Assembly (NCBI RefSeq): GCF_007625205.1
Contig: NZ_VMNI01000007.1
Location: forward strand, 124,001-188,000
Source of the DNA: Denitromonas ohlonensis
Lineage (GTDB): Bacteria > Pseudomonadota > Gammaproteobacteria > Burkholderiales > Rhodocyclaceae
Length of the DNA stretch: 64,000 bases
Reading direction: 5' to 3'
Shown here: one piece after another, positions 19,071 to 27,548 of the stretch
Numbering within the stretch: position 1 is the stretch's first letter
Layout of the letters: every line of letters begins with the position of its first letter
Notes under the pieces: generated by a model
Database searches by the model: none
Seen by the model: the letters and a program-made list of their open reading frames with translations, nothing else
What the model was told of the DNA's origin: nothing
Made by a program: the position numbers and the translations under genes

Positions 19071-19146
19071 GGTGTGGTGTGCCGAGTGGTGGAGCGGCAC
19101 ATTCTGCGCACTTCGCGACAGGGAGTTGATGCTGATTGCGAATTCG

Positions 19147-20067
19147 CTATGCCGGCGATGCATGGGGCGCCGGGTCATCCGGCTTGCAGGCCGCCCAGAT
19201 GCGCTCGACCTCACCGCGCGCAGGTTCGGATTGCCGGAACAGGGTGATCGTCAGCGGCGCGGTGTGTGCGTCGGCACCGGCCTGAACGAGCAGCCCGGCG
19301 GCCAGTTCGTCACGCACGGCGAGCTCGGGAATCCACGCGATGCCGGCGCCAGCCAATGCGCCGCGCTTGAGCACATCGGACATCGAGCATTCGTAACTGA
19401 ACTCGAGTTGCTTGCTCAGATCTTCGCGCTCGATTACCGCCGCGGTCACCCGGCCGAGGTAGCTGTTGCTCGAATAGCACAGGTAGGGCAGGGTCGCGCC
19501 GGTGCGCAGATCGTGCCGGGCGCGCCCCTTGTCGTCCGGTGCGCTGACCGGAATCAGGCGCTCCGACGCCAGGACGGCCGACGGGTAGCGGGCGATCTCG
19601 GTGAGGCTGGGAAAGGCGGGGCTGCTGTACGAGAGCATCAATTCGCAGGAGCCGGAGATCAGGGCTTCGACGCAGCCGGCGACGTGGTCGGCGATCACCC
19701 GTGCCCGGACCGCGCCGATCTGCGCCTGTAATCCGGCATGCCAGTCGCCAAAGAAGCTCACGGCGATGGTGTGCGAGGCGGCAATCGAGACGACTTCGCC
19801 GGCGCGGGGCACCAGTCCCTGGGCTTCTTCGCGTCCGACGCGCAGTACGTCGAGCACCTCTTGCGCGGTTTTGCGGAAGGCCTCGCCTGCCTGGGTGAGC
19901 CCCACGGGGAAGAGACTGCGGTCGATCAGCACGGCGCCGACCCAATACTCCAGGTTGCGGATGCGGCGGCTGAAGGCGGGCTGCGTGACGTTGCGCAACT
20001 CTGCCGCGCGCGAGAAGTTGCGCGTCACCGACAAGGTGAGGAAGTCCTCCAGCCAGTTCATTTCCAT
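19147..20067 (-). CDS. LysR-family regulator, HypT/YjiE-like
   Basis: The 306-residue product begins MEMNWLEDFLTLSVTRNFSR with a winged helix-turn-helix (AAELRNVTQPAFSRRIRNLE) where E. coli HypT has a closely similar NVSQPAFSRRIRALE. The effector domain contains LPYLCYSSNSYLGR and GALAGAGIAWIPELAVRDEL, again aligned by eye with HypT. HypT in E. coli responds to hypochlorite, but the neighbours here (aspA downstream, symporter and racemase divergent) suggest control of aspartate metabolism. GGGAG before the ATG at 20067 decides the start; an ATG at 20061 is an alternative. Confidence 0.85.
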   Translation of the reverse strand: MEMNWLEDFLTLSVTRNFSRAAELRNVTQPAFSRRIRNLEYWVGAVLIDRSLFPVGLTQAGEAFRKTAQEVLDVLRVGREEAQGLVPRAGEVVSIAASHTIAVSFFGDWHAGLQAQIGAVRARVIADHVAGCVEALISGSCELMLSYSSPAFPSLTEIARYPSAVLASERLIPVSAPDDKGRARHDLRTGATLPYLCYSSNSYLGRVTAAVIEREDLSKQLEFSYECSMSDVLKRGALAGAGIAWIPELAVRDELAAGLLVQAGADAHTAPLTITLFRQSEPARGEVERIWAACKPDDPAPHASPA

Positions 20068-20153
20068 GCGGATCTCCCGGGGGGTGCGCAGTTCGATAGG
20101 GAGCAGATTACACCGTGTGAATCCGCGGGTGGGCGCACCCATGCAAATTCAGC

Positions 20154-20333
20154 ATGGCGCATCGAAAAGAAGAATTGGGCAAGGGCGGCGAGGCGCCGTA
20201 TAACCACTCCTACCGGCAGATCGGCAACATGGTGCGACTGCCCCACAAGAAGAAGGCGCCGCAAGTCGTCGCGCCGTTCGACAACAGACAGTGTTCGCCA
20301 CGCTCGGGTGAGCAGATCAGGAGACAAGGATGA
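20154..20333 (+). CDS. Small ORF (59 codons) overlapping the start of the symporter gene
   Basis: An ATG at 20154 opens a 59-residue frame (MAHRKEELGKGGEAPYNHSY... ending RRQG) whose TGA overlaps the symporter ATG (ATGA at 20330-20333). The product would be hydrophilic and basic, with a KKK cluster. Codon third positions are moderately GC-rich, as in neighbouring genes. I see no Shine-Dalgarno and recognise no family. It may be a real small protein coupled to the transporter, a leader ORF, or chance. Confidence 0.3.
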   Translation: MAHRKEELGKGGEAPYNHSYRQIGNMVRLPHKKKAPQVVAPFDNRQCSPRSGEQIRRQG

Positions 20334-21673
20334 CAAAACCAAACACGCCAGCAGCACGCGGCCCATTCGCGTTCTGGACCGGCATGCAGTTGTGGAAGCA
20401 GATCTTCATCGCGCTGGTCGCGGGTCTGATTATCGGTGTCTTGCTGAACCAGACGGGCAATGCGGATATCGCCAAGAGCGTCAAGCCCTTGGGTGATCTG
20501 TTCATTCGCGGCATCAAGATGCTGATCGTGCCGCTGATCTTCGTGTCTCTGGTGACCGGGGTGGCCTCGCTGCAGAACCTCTCCACCATGGGCCGGCTCA
20601 GTCTCAAGACCGTGGTGCTTTATCTGGGCACAACCGCCGTGGCAATCACCATTGGCCTCGCATTGGCCGTGGTGTTTGAGCCGGGCGTGGGTGTCGATCT
20701 GGGGTCCGCCAAGGCAGTGGCAGCCAAGGAGGCGCCGAGCCTGGTCAACATCCTCATCGGTATCGTACCGACCAACCCGATCGAAGCCTTTGCCACCGGC
20801 AACGTGCTGCAGATCATCGTGTTTGCGATCCTGTTCGGTCTGTCCATCACCCTGGCGGGCGACGCAGCCAAGCCGGTGCGCGTGTTTTTCGAATCCGCTG
20901 CAGAGGTCATCTACAAGCTGACCTCGGTGGTCATTTCCTTCGCGCCCTATGGTGTGTTTGCGCTGATGATCTGGGTGGCCGGCACTTACGGCATGGATGT
21001 GCTCGCCCCCTTGGCCAAAGTGATTGCCATGGTCTACCTCGGCTGCCTGGTCCATGCGGTGGTGGTGTATGGCGGCATGATTCGTGTGCTGGCGCGCCTG
21101 AATCCGGTGCGCTACTTCCAGGGCTGCATCGAGCCGGTGATGGTGGCTTTCACCAGCACCTCCAGCTCGGGCACCTTGCCAGTGAGCATGATGGCGGCAG
21201 AGCGCAATCTTGGCGTGCCGCGCAGCGTGTCGAGCTTTGTCCTGCCGCTGGGCGCGACCATCAACATGGACGGCACGGCGCTGTACCAAGGCGTGTGCGC
21301 GGTCTTTATCGCTCAGGCTTACGGCGTGGATCTGAACTCGGGTCAGTACCTGACCATCGTGCTGACCGCTACGCTGGCTTCCATCGGCACCGCCGGCGTG
21401 CCGGGTGCTGGCCTGATCATGCTGTCGCTGGTGCTCGCATCGGTCGGCCTGCCGCTCGAAGGCATCGCGATCATTGCCGGTATCGACCGCATTCTCGATA
21501 TGGCTCGCACGGCACTGAACGTCGCTGGCGATACCGCGGTGAGCGTCACCGTGGCGCGCAGCGAAGGCCAGCTCGATCAGGCTGTGTACGACACTGCCCA
21601 TGTACTGCGGGCGGATGATCTGAGCCCGACGGGTGTGGCACCGGCACCGGAGACCGCGCGCGCAGCCTCGTAA
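20330..21673 (+). CDS. Dicarboxylate/amino-acid:cation symporter (DAACS; DctA/GltP type)
   Basis: The 447-residue protein has the DAACS fold of about eight membrane helices and two re-entrant hairpins. HP1 reads AFTSTSSSGTLPVSM near residue 275, TM7 carries NMDGTALYQG near 305, HP2 reads IGTAGVPGAGLIML near 355, and TM8 contains IDRILDMARTALNVAGD near 385. These motifs bind substrate carboxylate and cations. It imports C4-dicarboxylates, aspartate or glutamate with Na+ or H+. Position between aspA/HypT-like and the racemase favours aspartate. AGGAGA 6 bp upstream supports the start. Confidence 0.92.
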   Translation: MTKPNTPAARGPFAFWTGMQLWKQIFIALVAGLIIGVLLNQTGNADIAKSVKPLGDLFIRGIKMLIVPLIFVSLVTGVASLQNLSTMGRLSLKTVVLYLGTTAVAITIGLALAVVFEPGVGVDLGSAKAVAAKEAPSLVNILIGIVPTNPIEAFATGNVLQIIVFAILFGLSITLAGDAAKPVRVFFESAAEVIYKLTSVVISFAPYGVFALMIWVAGTYGMDVLAPLAKVIAMVYLGCLVHAVVVYGGMIRVLARLNPVRYFQGCIEPVMVAFTSTSSSGTLPVSMMAAERNLGVPRSVSSFVLPLGATINMDGTALYQGVCAVFIAQAYGVDLNSGQYLTIVLTATLASIGTAGVPGAGLIMLSLVLASVGLPLEGIAIIAGIDRILDMARTALNVAGDTAVSVTVARSEGQLDQAVYDTAHVLRADDLSPTGVAPAPETARAAS

Positions 21674-21703
21674 GAAAAAATCGGAAAGTTCGGTTGTTTC
21701 GTC

Positions 21704-21755
21704 AGGGCCGGTTGGTGTTTGTTTGATTTTTGATCGAACATGCCCAACCGGCCCT
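21704..21755 (+). repeat. 12-bp perfect inverted repeat spanning the annotated racemase start
   Basis: AGGGCCGGTTGG (21704-21715) is inverted as CCAACCGGCCCT (21744-21755), with a 28-nt loop that can extend the stem slightly (GTTTG with CGAAC). The first possible racemase ATG (21740) lies inside the loop/right arm, so the hairpin either terminates or attenuates symporter transcription or controls translation of the racemase. No T tract follows. Confidence 0.65.
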
Positions 21756-23275
21756 TGATCATCATGAATGGAATGAAGCCAGTGGCGAATCACGCATCTC
21801 TCGATCCCAAGAAACGACGTTTCGGCATTGTCGGTGGCCTGGGCGCGCTCGGTGGCGCCGACGTTTTGCTGAAGATGATTCGCACGGCGCAGCGCATGTC
21901 CAGCCTGTCCGGCACCGACATCGCCTTCGAGCAGCGGCATTTTGGCGAGGGCGCGATCGTGGCCGATGGCAACTACGATCCAACGCGTCGCAAGTTCTAT
22001 GTCTACAACGCGCTCAAGGACATGGAAGCGCGCGGTATCGACACTGCCCTGGTGCCGTGTTTCCTGTCGCACACCTTCCTGCGCGAGATCACGCCCGAGG
22101 TCAATCTCCAGGTGGTCAGTGTGTTTGACGCCTTGCGCCGGCATGTCACCACCGAACTGAGTGGCGTGCGCAAGATCGGTGTGCTGACCTCCACCTTCCT
22201 CAAACGCGCCGGCATGTTCGAGCGTGAGATCGGCCCCTTTGCGCAGATCATTTATCCGGATGAAGAGACGCAGGTCAATACGGTCATGCAGGCCATCTAC
22301 GGGCCAAACGGCGTGCGGGCCGGTCACCACGGCGGCGAGTGTCAGCACCTGCTGCTCGAAGCCTGCTTGCGACTGATCGATGCGGGGGCCGAAGTCATCG
22401 TCCCCGGCATGACCGAAATCCCGGTGCTCATCGATTCGCTGCGCCCGCTGGTGCCGGTGCCCTTGCTCGACTCCAATCTGCTGTATGCCGAGTACGCGCT
22501 GGGCATCGATGCCGCCACGCCGAGCCGGGAGTTCAAGCTCGGTGTGGTGGGTGGCGTTGGCCCGGCTGCGACGGTCGATTTCATGCGCAAGGTCGTCAAA
22601 CTCACCGCCGCCGCCCGCGACCAGGACCACATCAAGATGGTCGTCGAACAGAATCCGCAGATTCCCGACCGCACCGCCAACCTGATCGGCAGCGGCGACG
22701 ACCCCACCATTCCGCTGCTCGCCACCTGCATGCGGCTCAAGGCCGACGGCGCCGACGCGGTGGCCATCCCGTGCAACACCGCGCACGCCTATGTCGACCG
22801 GATCCAGCCGTATCTCGACATTCCCATCGTCAACATGTTGTCCGAAGTCGTGCGCCACATTCGCGAGACTCAGCCCGCCGTCACTCAGGTGGGCTTGCTC
22901 GCCACCTCGGGCACGGTGACCAGCGGCGTCTATAAAAGCGTGATCGAAGCCGCCGGGCTCAAGCAGGTGGTGCCGGACGACGCCATGCAGGCGCGGGTCA
23001 TGGAATCCATCTACGGCGCCAACGGTGTCAAGGCTGGCTTCACGAACGGTGAGTGCACCGCACATCTGACCGATGCGATCACCCATCTGCAAGCGCGCGG
23101 CGCCGAAGTTATCGTGCTGGGCTGCACGGAGCTGCCGCTGATTGAACTGGACCAGACGGGTGAGTCGCGTCTTCCGTTGATCGACCCGACGGCTATTCTG
23201 GCTGGACGTTGCGTAGCGCTCGCTGCGGCAGCGCGCGAACGTCGTTCCGAGGCGATCGCGGCCGGGGCGGCGTAA
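21740..23275 (+). CDS. Tandem (two-domain) aspartate/glutamate racemase family protein
   Basis: The 511-residue protein consists of two fused Asp/Glu-racemase domains, starting at RRFGIVGGLGALGG (about residue 26) and at FKLGVVGGVGPAATV (about 265). A PLP-independent racemase needs two cysteines. The second domain has both (AIPCNTAHAY near 345 and VLGCTELPLI near 455). The first keeps only one (LVPCFLSHTF near 103); its second position reads VPGMTEIPV, Met replacing Cys. The C-terminal half is thus probably the active racemase. It would supply L-aspartate for aspA after uptake by the adjacent symporter. Starts at 21764 or 21773 are equally possible; none has a clear Shine-Dalgarno. Confidence 0.85.
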   Translation: MPNRPLIIMNGMKPVANHASLDPKKRRFGIVGGLGALGGADVLLKMIRTAQRMSSLSGTDIAFEQRHFGEGAIVADGNYDPTRRKFYVYNALKDMEARGIDTALVPCFLSHTFLREITPEVNLQVVSVFDALRRHVTTELSGVRKIGVLTSTFLKRAGMFEREIGPFAQIIYPDEETQVNTVMQAIYGPNGVRAGHHGGECQHLLLEACLRLIDAGAEVIVPGMTEIPVLIDSLRPLVPVPLLDSNLLYAEYALGIDAATPSREFKLGVVGGVGPAATVDFMRKVVKLTAAARDQDHIKMVVEQNPQIPDRTANLIGSGDDPTIPLLATCMRLKADGADAVAIPCNTAHAYVDRIQPYLDIPIVNMLSEVVRHIRETQPAVTQVGLLATSGTVTSGVYKSVIEAAGLKQVVPDDAMQARVMESIYGANGVKAGFTNGECTAHLTDAITHLQARGAEVIVLGCTELPLIELDQTGESRLPLIDPTAILAGRCVALAAAARERRSEAIAAGAA

Positions 23276-23310
23276 CGTGACGCACCCGGCATGGCGACAT
23301 TGTCAGCGGC

Positions 23311-24744
23311 TCACTGCCAGTCGCTGACCGCCTTCACCTCCAGAAAATCCTCCAGGCCCCACACCCCGCCTTCGCGCCCGTTGCCTGACTGCTTGTAGCC
23401 GCCAAAGGGCGCGCCTGCGCCGAGCGGCTTGCCGTTGACCTCGACCATGCCGGCGCGCAGGGCGCTGGCGACGCGTTTTACGCGGGCCGGGTCTTGCGTT
23501 TGCAGATAGTGGGTGAGGCCGTAGGGGCTGTCGTTGGCGATGGCGATGGCGTCTTCTTCGGTATCGAAGGGGATAAGGCTGAGCACCGGGCCGAAGATTT
23601 CTTCACGGGCGATGGTCATGGTGTTGGTGACGTCGGCGAACACGGTTGGACGCACGAAGTAGCCGGTGTCGCGGCCTTCGGGTTTGCCGGGGCCCCCGGC
23701 GACGAGGCGGGCGCCTTCGTCGATGCCGGTCTGGATGAGGCGCTGGATCTTGTCGAACTGGGCGGCGGAGACGACCGGGCCGATGTGCGGGCCTTCGTTC
23801 GCGGCGAGGTCGACCGCCGTGCTTTGGGCAACCTGTGCGGCGGTGGCGACGGCTTGATCGTAAATGGACCGCTCGACCAGCATGCGCGTCGGCGCGTTGC
23901 AGGACTGCCCCGAGTTGCCGAAGCAGCGGCGCACACCGCGCACCACCGCCTTTTCATCCGCATCGGCAAAGATCAGATTGGCGCCCTTGCCGCCGAGTTC
24001 CAGGCTGACGCGCTTGACGGTGTCGGCGGCGTTTTTGGAGATGGCGACGCCGGCGCGGGTCGAGCCAGTGAAGGAGATCATGTCCACCTCCGGGTGGCCC
24101 GACAGCTGCGTGCCGACGCCGGGGCCGTCACCATTGACCAGATTGAACACGCCCGCCGGAAAGCCGGCCGCATCGATCATGTCGGCAAACAGCATCGATG
24201 ACAGCGGGGCAATTTCCGAAGGCTTGAGCACCACGGTGCAGCCGGTGGCGAGCGCGGGGATGACCTTGAGCGTGACCTGGTTCATCGGCCAGTTCCACGG
24301 CGTGATCAGACCGCAGACGCCAATCGGCTCGTAGCGGATGCGGGTGCTCGGCGCGTGCTCGCCGAGCGGCCGCTCGAAGGCGAAGCTGCGCGCGGCGCGC
24401 AGGAAGGTCTTGATATGGCCGGCGCCGGCGGCGCTCTGCGCCATTTTGGCGAGGTCGATCGGGGCGCCCATTTCGAGCGAGATGGTGGCGGCCATCTCGT
24501 CGGCGCGCTCGGTGTAGATGCGCAGCAGCGCGTCGATATAGCTCAGTCGCTCGTCCAGCGTCTTGTCGCGCCAGGCCGGGAAGGCGGCGCGGGCGGCGGC
24601 GACGGCGGCATCGGTGTCGGCCTGGTCGCCGAGCGAGATGACGGCGCAGGCCTGCTCGGTGCTCGGGTTGATGACCTCGAGATCCTTGGCGTGCTTGGGA
24701 GCGACCCATTGGCCGTTGATATAGAACTGGCGCTTTTCGAGCAT
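23311..24744 (-). CDS. NAD(P)-dependent aldehyde dehydrogenase
   Basis: The 477-residue protein is a complete ALDH. The fold's landmarks are [16 protein letters not shown] near residue 148, the Rossmann [11 protein letters not shown] near 223, the general base in [14 protein letters not shown] near 246, the nucleophile in [15 protein letters not shown] near 281, and [13 protein letters not shown] near 380. The substrate is not evident. It closes a four-gene reverse-strand set (DoxX, GST, tautomerase, ALDH) divergent from a LysR gene, which suggests oxidation of an aldehyde formed from an organic or electrophilic compound. The link to the tautomerase is across 147 bp that contain a terminator-like hairpin, so it may have its own promoter. 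Confidence 0.9.
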   Translation of the reverse strand: MLEKRQFYINGQWVAPKHAKDLEVINPSTEQACAVISLGDQADTDAAVAAARAAFPAWRDKTLDERLSYIDALLRIYTERADEMAATISLEMGAPIDLAKMAQSAAGAGHIKTFLRAARSFAFERPLGEHAPSTRIRYEPIGVCGLITPWNWPMNQVTLKVIPALATGCTVVLKPSEIAPLSSMLFADMIDAAGFPAGVFNLVNGDGPGVGTQLSGHPEVDMISFTGSTRAGVAISKNAADTVKRVSLELGGKGANLIFADADEKAVVRGVRRCFGNSGQSCNAPTRMLVERSIYDQAVATAAQVAQSTAVDLAANEGPHIGPVVSAAQFDKIQRLIQTGIDEGARLVAGGPGKPEGRDTGYFVRPTVFADVTNTMTIAREEIFGPVLSLIPFDTEEDAIAIANDSPYGLTHYLQTQDPARVKRVASALRAGMVEVNGKPLGAGAPFGGYKQSGNGREGGVWGLEDFLEVKAVSDWQ

Positions 24745-24845
24745 GGACGGACTCTCTGTGTTCGGGGTGATGTCCGAATGATGCCTGTTTTCGCGTTTTG
24801 CTGCGGCGGGCGCAAAGCGCCGCTCGGTGCGCGGCGTGCGACATG

Positions 24846-24878
24846 AAAGAGGCCACCCGACGCTGGGTGGCCTTTGTT
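24846..24878 (-). terminator. Terminator-like hairpin after the tautomerase gene
   Basis: GGCCACCC (24851-24858) and GGGTGGCC (24865-24872) form an 8-bp stem with a 6-nt loop, flanked by AAAGA and TTTGTTT. Read on the reverse strand it lies about 20 bp after the tautomerase stop and is followed by TCTTTC. Confidence 0.6.
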
Positions 24879-24891
24879 TGGCGAGTGCGCG

Positions 24892-25293
24892 TTACAGCGC
24901 CTGGCGCTGGATGAAACGGGCTTCCTGCGTGCGTCCGCCGAAGCCCCAGGCGTCGGCGCGCACATCGTCGATGACGATGTAGCTGGTCGGGGCGCAGTCC
25001 GGGAGTAGCGCGGCGAGGTCGTTGAACACGCGCTGCACGTAGCTCGCCTTCTGCGCCTTGGTGTTGGTGCCTTCGGTGATCTTGATGTCGAGATGAAAGG
25101 CGCCGCGACCGCTGTGTGCGAGGGCGACGCCGCCGATTCGCCAGTGTCGCGGATCGACAAATTCGACGCGGATGGCGGTGACCTCGGGTTTTTTGCCGAG
25201 CAGCGTGGTGGTGTGTTCGAGCAGCACGGCACTGGCCTTTTCGGCGAGCGTGTCCGATGCCGCTGCGGCGAGGCGCAGGTGCAGATAAGGCAT
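24892..25293 (-). CDS. Tautomerase-superfamily protein (4-oxalocrotonate tautomerase-like)
   Basis: The 133-residue product begins MPYLHLRLAAAASDTLAEKA. After removal of Met, Pro1 would be the catalytic base typical of the tautomerase superfamily. The length equals two beta-alpha-beta units; the second starts near AFHLDIKITEGTNTKAQKAS (about residue 66) and ends TSYIVIDDVRADAWGFGG. Only the first unit has the N-terminal proline. The natural substrate is unknown. It follows the GST gene by 47 bp and belongs to the same reverse-strand cluster. Confidence 0.8.
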   Translation of the reverse strand: MPYLHLRLAAAASDTLAEKASAVLLEHTTTLLGKKPEVTAIRVEFVDPRHWRIGGVALAHSGRGAFHLDIKITEGTNTKAQKASYVQRVFNDLAALLPDCAPTSYIVIDDVRADAWGFGGRTQEARFIQRQAL

Positions 25294-25340
25294 GTTGCGG
25301 TCTCCGTTAAACCCGCCCCGGGTGGGGCGGGCAGGGGGGC

Positions 25341-25949
25341 TCAGGCGTTGAGGCCTTCGGCTTCGCGCGCGGCCTGAATACTCGGACGGGCGGCAACGCG
25401 TTCCAGGAATGCGGTGATCGCCGGCCAGCGATGGACATCCACATCGACGAACTGCCCCCAGCCGAGCACGGTGTAGAGGTAGCCGTCGGCGACGGTGAAT
25501 TGATTGCCGGTCAGATAGTCCTGGCCTTCGAGTCGCTTGGCGATGCTGCCGATGCGGTTGGCCAGATGGGTTTTGGCAGCGGTTTTGGTGGCTTCCGGCG
25601 TGTCGGGCTTGAACAGCGGCGAGAAGCCTTTGTGGATTTCGGAGTTGATCAGGCCGAGCACCGACTGCAGCTGGTAGCGCGCGATGGTGCCGTTTGCCGG
25701 GGCAAGACCGCTGTCGGGCGCCTGGTCGGCGATGTACTGCACGATGGCCGGGCCTTCGGTGAGGATGGTGCCGTCGTCGAGTTCAAGTGCCGGCACATAG
25801 CCGTTGGGGCTGATGGCCAGGTAGTCGCGGCCGTCAGCGGTTTTCTTGGTCTTGAGGTCGACACGCACCAGCTCGAAGGGCAGGCCCGCTTCGCGCAGGG
25901 CGATGTGCGGGGAGTGGGAGCAGGTGCCAGGGGCGAAATAGAGCTTCAT
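25341..25949 (-). CDS. gstA: Glutathione S-transferase (GstA/beta-class-like)
   Basis: The 202-residue product has the bacterial GST layout. The thioredoxin-like N-terminal domain begins MKLYFAPGTCSHSPHIALRE, where Cys10 is the beta-class cysteine. NGYVPALELDDGTILTEGPAIVQYI (about residues 50-75) contains the cis-Pro and the glutathione-binding TEGPAI. The helical C-domain has FTVADGYLYTVLGW. It conjugates glutathione to electrophiles in the cytoplasm. The start at 25949 matches family N-termini; the open frame further upstream is not homologous. It lies between DoxX and the tautomerase, so probably operonic. Confidence 0.92.
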   Translation of the reverse strand: MKLYFAPGTCSHSPHIALREAGLPFELVRVDLKTKKTADGRDYLAISPNGYVPALELDDGTILTEGPAIVQYIADQAPDSGLAPANGTIARYQLQSVLGLINSEIHKGFSPLFKPDTPEATKTAAKTHLANRIGSIAKRLEGQDYLTGNQFTVADGYLYTVLGWGQFVDVDVHRWPAITAFLERVAARPSIQAAREAEGLNA

Positions 25950-25980
25950 GGGGGTTCTCCGTGGGTGGGGGTGGGGCGTT

Positions 25981-26412
25981 TTATGCGGTCTGACCGAGGT
26001 GGGGTAGTTGGATTTGGCGGGAGTTGTCGAGCGCGAAGGCGCCGCTGCCGAGCAGGGCTTGAGCCAGCGCGGCGATGACCAGATAGACAGGGTATTCCCA
26101 TCCTCCGTTCGGTGCGCTGAACACCCAGCCGTTGCCGGCGTGAACACTGGCGGCGCCGATCAGAACCGGCAACAGGGCGAGGCTCACCCACCGGGTCTTC
26201 AGGCCGGCAACCAGCGCGATACCGCCGAGGAGTTCGACCGGGGTGACCACATAGGCCAGCACGCCTGGCAGGCCGACCGACTCGAAGAAGCCGGCCGTGC
26301 CCGGGAGGGTGTAGACCAGAAGTTTGAGCAAGGCGTGGGCGATGAACATCACGCCCAGCGTGACGCGTAGCAGGGCGATGCCCAGTTCGGTGGTATTGGT
26401 TTGGGTTTGCAT
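25981..26412 (-). CDS. DoxX-family inner-membrane protein
   Basis: The 143-residue product has four predicted membrane helices and the DoxX pattern: LLRVTLGVMFIAHALLKL near residue 14, GVLAYVVTPVELLGGIALV near 50, and WEYPVYLVIAALAQALLG near 105. DoxX proteins accompany oxidative-stress and catabolic systems; the precise role here is unknown. GGAG 6 bp before ATG supports the start. It is the first gene of the DoxX-GST-tautomerase-ALDH set and is divergent from the LysR gene at 26521. Confidence 0.85.
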   Translation of the reverse strand: MQTQTNTTELGIALLRVTLGVMFIAHALLKLLVYTLPGTAGFFESVGLPGVLAYVVTPVELLGGIALVAGLKTRWVSLALLPVLIGAASVHAGNGWVFSAPNGGWEYPVYLVIAALAQALLGSGAFALDNSRQIQLPHLGQTA

Positions 26413-26451
26413 GACAGGCTCCGTGGGTTGGGGATGCGATGAACTGAAGTC

Positions 26452-26474
26452 TATCCATCCCTTGATATTGGATA
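26452..26474. promoter_or_regulatory. Candidate LysR-type operator between DoxX and the LysR gene
   Basis: TATCCA (26452-26457) and TGGATA (26469-26474) form a perfect dyad separated by exactly 11 bp, a spacing common for LysR-type regulators. It lies in the 108-bp divergent region, 47 bp from the regulator's ATG. A related GGGATAG occurs at about 26510. Confidence 0.5.
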
Positions 26475-26520
26475 AACTGGCTAACCATCAAATCACTGTT
26501 GCAGAAATTGGGATAGTCGA

Positions 26521-27420
26521 ATGGATCGAATCGAGGCGATGCGGGTGTTCTGTGCGGTGGTCGAGGCCGGCGGGTTCGCCGCTGCAGCCACGCAGTTGGG
26601 GGTGTCCACGTCGGCGGTGTCGCGGCATGTGGCGCAACTTGAAACGCATTTGAATGTGCGCCTGCTCAATCGCACGACGCGCAAGGTGAGCGCGACCGAT
26701 GCCGGGCAGGCTTACTTTGAGCGTTGCGTGCAATTGCTGATCGATCTCGACGAGACGGAGGCCGCGGTGGCTGGCGAGGCGCATCGGCCAACCGGACGAT
26801 TGCGATTGTCCGCGCCGATTGCGCTGTCGATTCATCGTCTGGCGCCGGCCTTGGCGGCGTTTCAGCAACGCTACCCCGAGGTAACGCTGGATGTGGCTTT
26901 GTCGGACAACGTGGCGGACTTCGTCGACGAAGGTCTGGATCTGGCGATCCGGGCCGGGCGACTGGGGAGCGACAATCTGGTGGCCCGGCGGATCGACACA
27001 GCGCGCCTGGTGTTGGCGGCGTCGCCGGCGTATCTGAAAACGCATGGCGTGCCGATGCACCCCGAGGCGCTGGCTGATCACAACTGTCTGGGTTACAGCT
27101 ACGCCGCCACCGGCAACTTGTGGCAGTTCGAAGGCGCGCAGGGCGAGACCTGTGCGGTGCGTATCAATGGGGCGGTGCGCGCCAACAACGGCATGTTGCT
27201 CGCCGAGATGGCGGCCTGTGGTGACGGCATCGTGCATGTGCCCGATTTTCTGGCGAGGCCCTTGCTCGATAGCGGTCGGCTGGAGGCCTTGCTGCCCGAG
27301 TGGTCGTACCGCGAGTTGCCGATCCATGCGGTGTATCCGAGCCGGCGCTATTTGTCCGCCAAGGTGCAGGCGCTGGTGAGTTTTCTGACCGACTGGTTTG
27401 CCACGGGCGACGCAACATAG
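26521..27420 (+). CDS. LysR-family transcriptional regulator
   Basis: The 299-residue product has the N-terminal winged helix MDRIEAMRVFCAVVEAGG with recognition helix TSAVSRHVAQLETHLNVRLL, followed by RLRLSAPIALSIHRLAPALA (about residue 94), the entry to the effector domain typical of the CrgA-like subgroup. Divergent placement makes the DoxX-GST-tautomerase-ALDH operon its likely target, and a 6-11-6 dyad sits between. No inducer can be deduced. Confidence 0.93.
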   Translation: MDRIEAMRVFCAVVEAGGFAAAATQLGVSTSAVSRHVAQLETHLNVRLLNRTTRKVSATDAGQAYFERCVQLLIDLDETEAAVAGEAHRPTGRLRLSAPIALSIHRLAPALAAFQQRYPEVTLDVALSDNVADFVDEGLDLAIRAGRLGSDNLVARRIDTARLVLAASPAYLKTHGVPMHPEALADHNCLGYSYAATGNLWQFEGAQGETCAVRINGAVRANNGMLLAEMAACGDGIVHVPDFLARPLLDSGRLEALLPEWSYRELPIHAVYPSRRYLSAKVQALVSFLTDWFATGDAT

Positions 27421-27548
27421 AGGTGTCGGTTATCACGGATGCCCTGCGCGTTAACTGTGGATGCTCACAATGTCGCGCCTGCTGCAGTGCGCCAATACTG
27501 TGTCACGCGAATCGAATTTCCGTTGCATGACGAATCAGGAGAAGCCGC

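Noticed and set aside
17667-19214. aspA starting at 19214 rather than 19070
   Set aside because: The additional 48 residues are Arg/Ser-rich, overlap the end of the regulator gene and do not match aspartase N-termini.
20210-23092. 960-codon open frame antisense to the symporter and racemase genes
   Set aside because: It spans two well-supported genes, is His/Gln/Asp-rich low-complexity translation and resembles no protein; an antisense artefact of high GC3.
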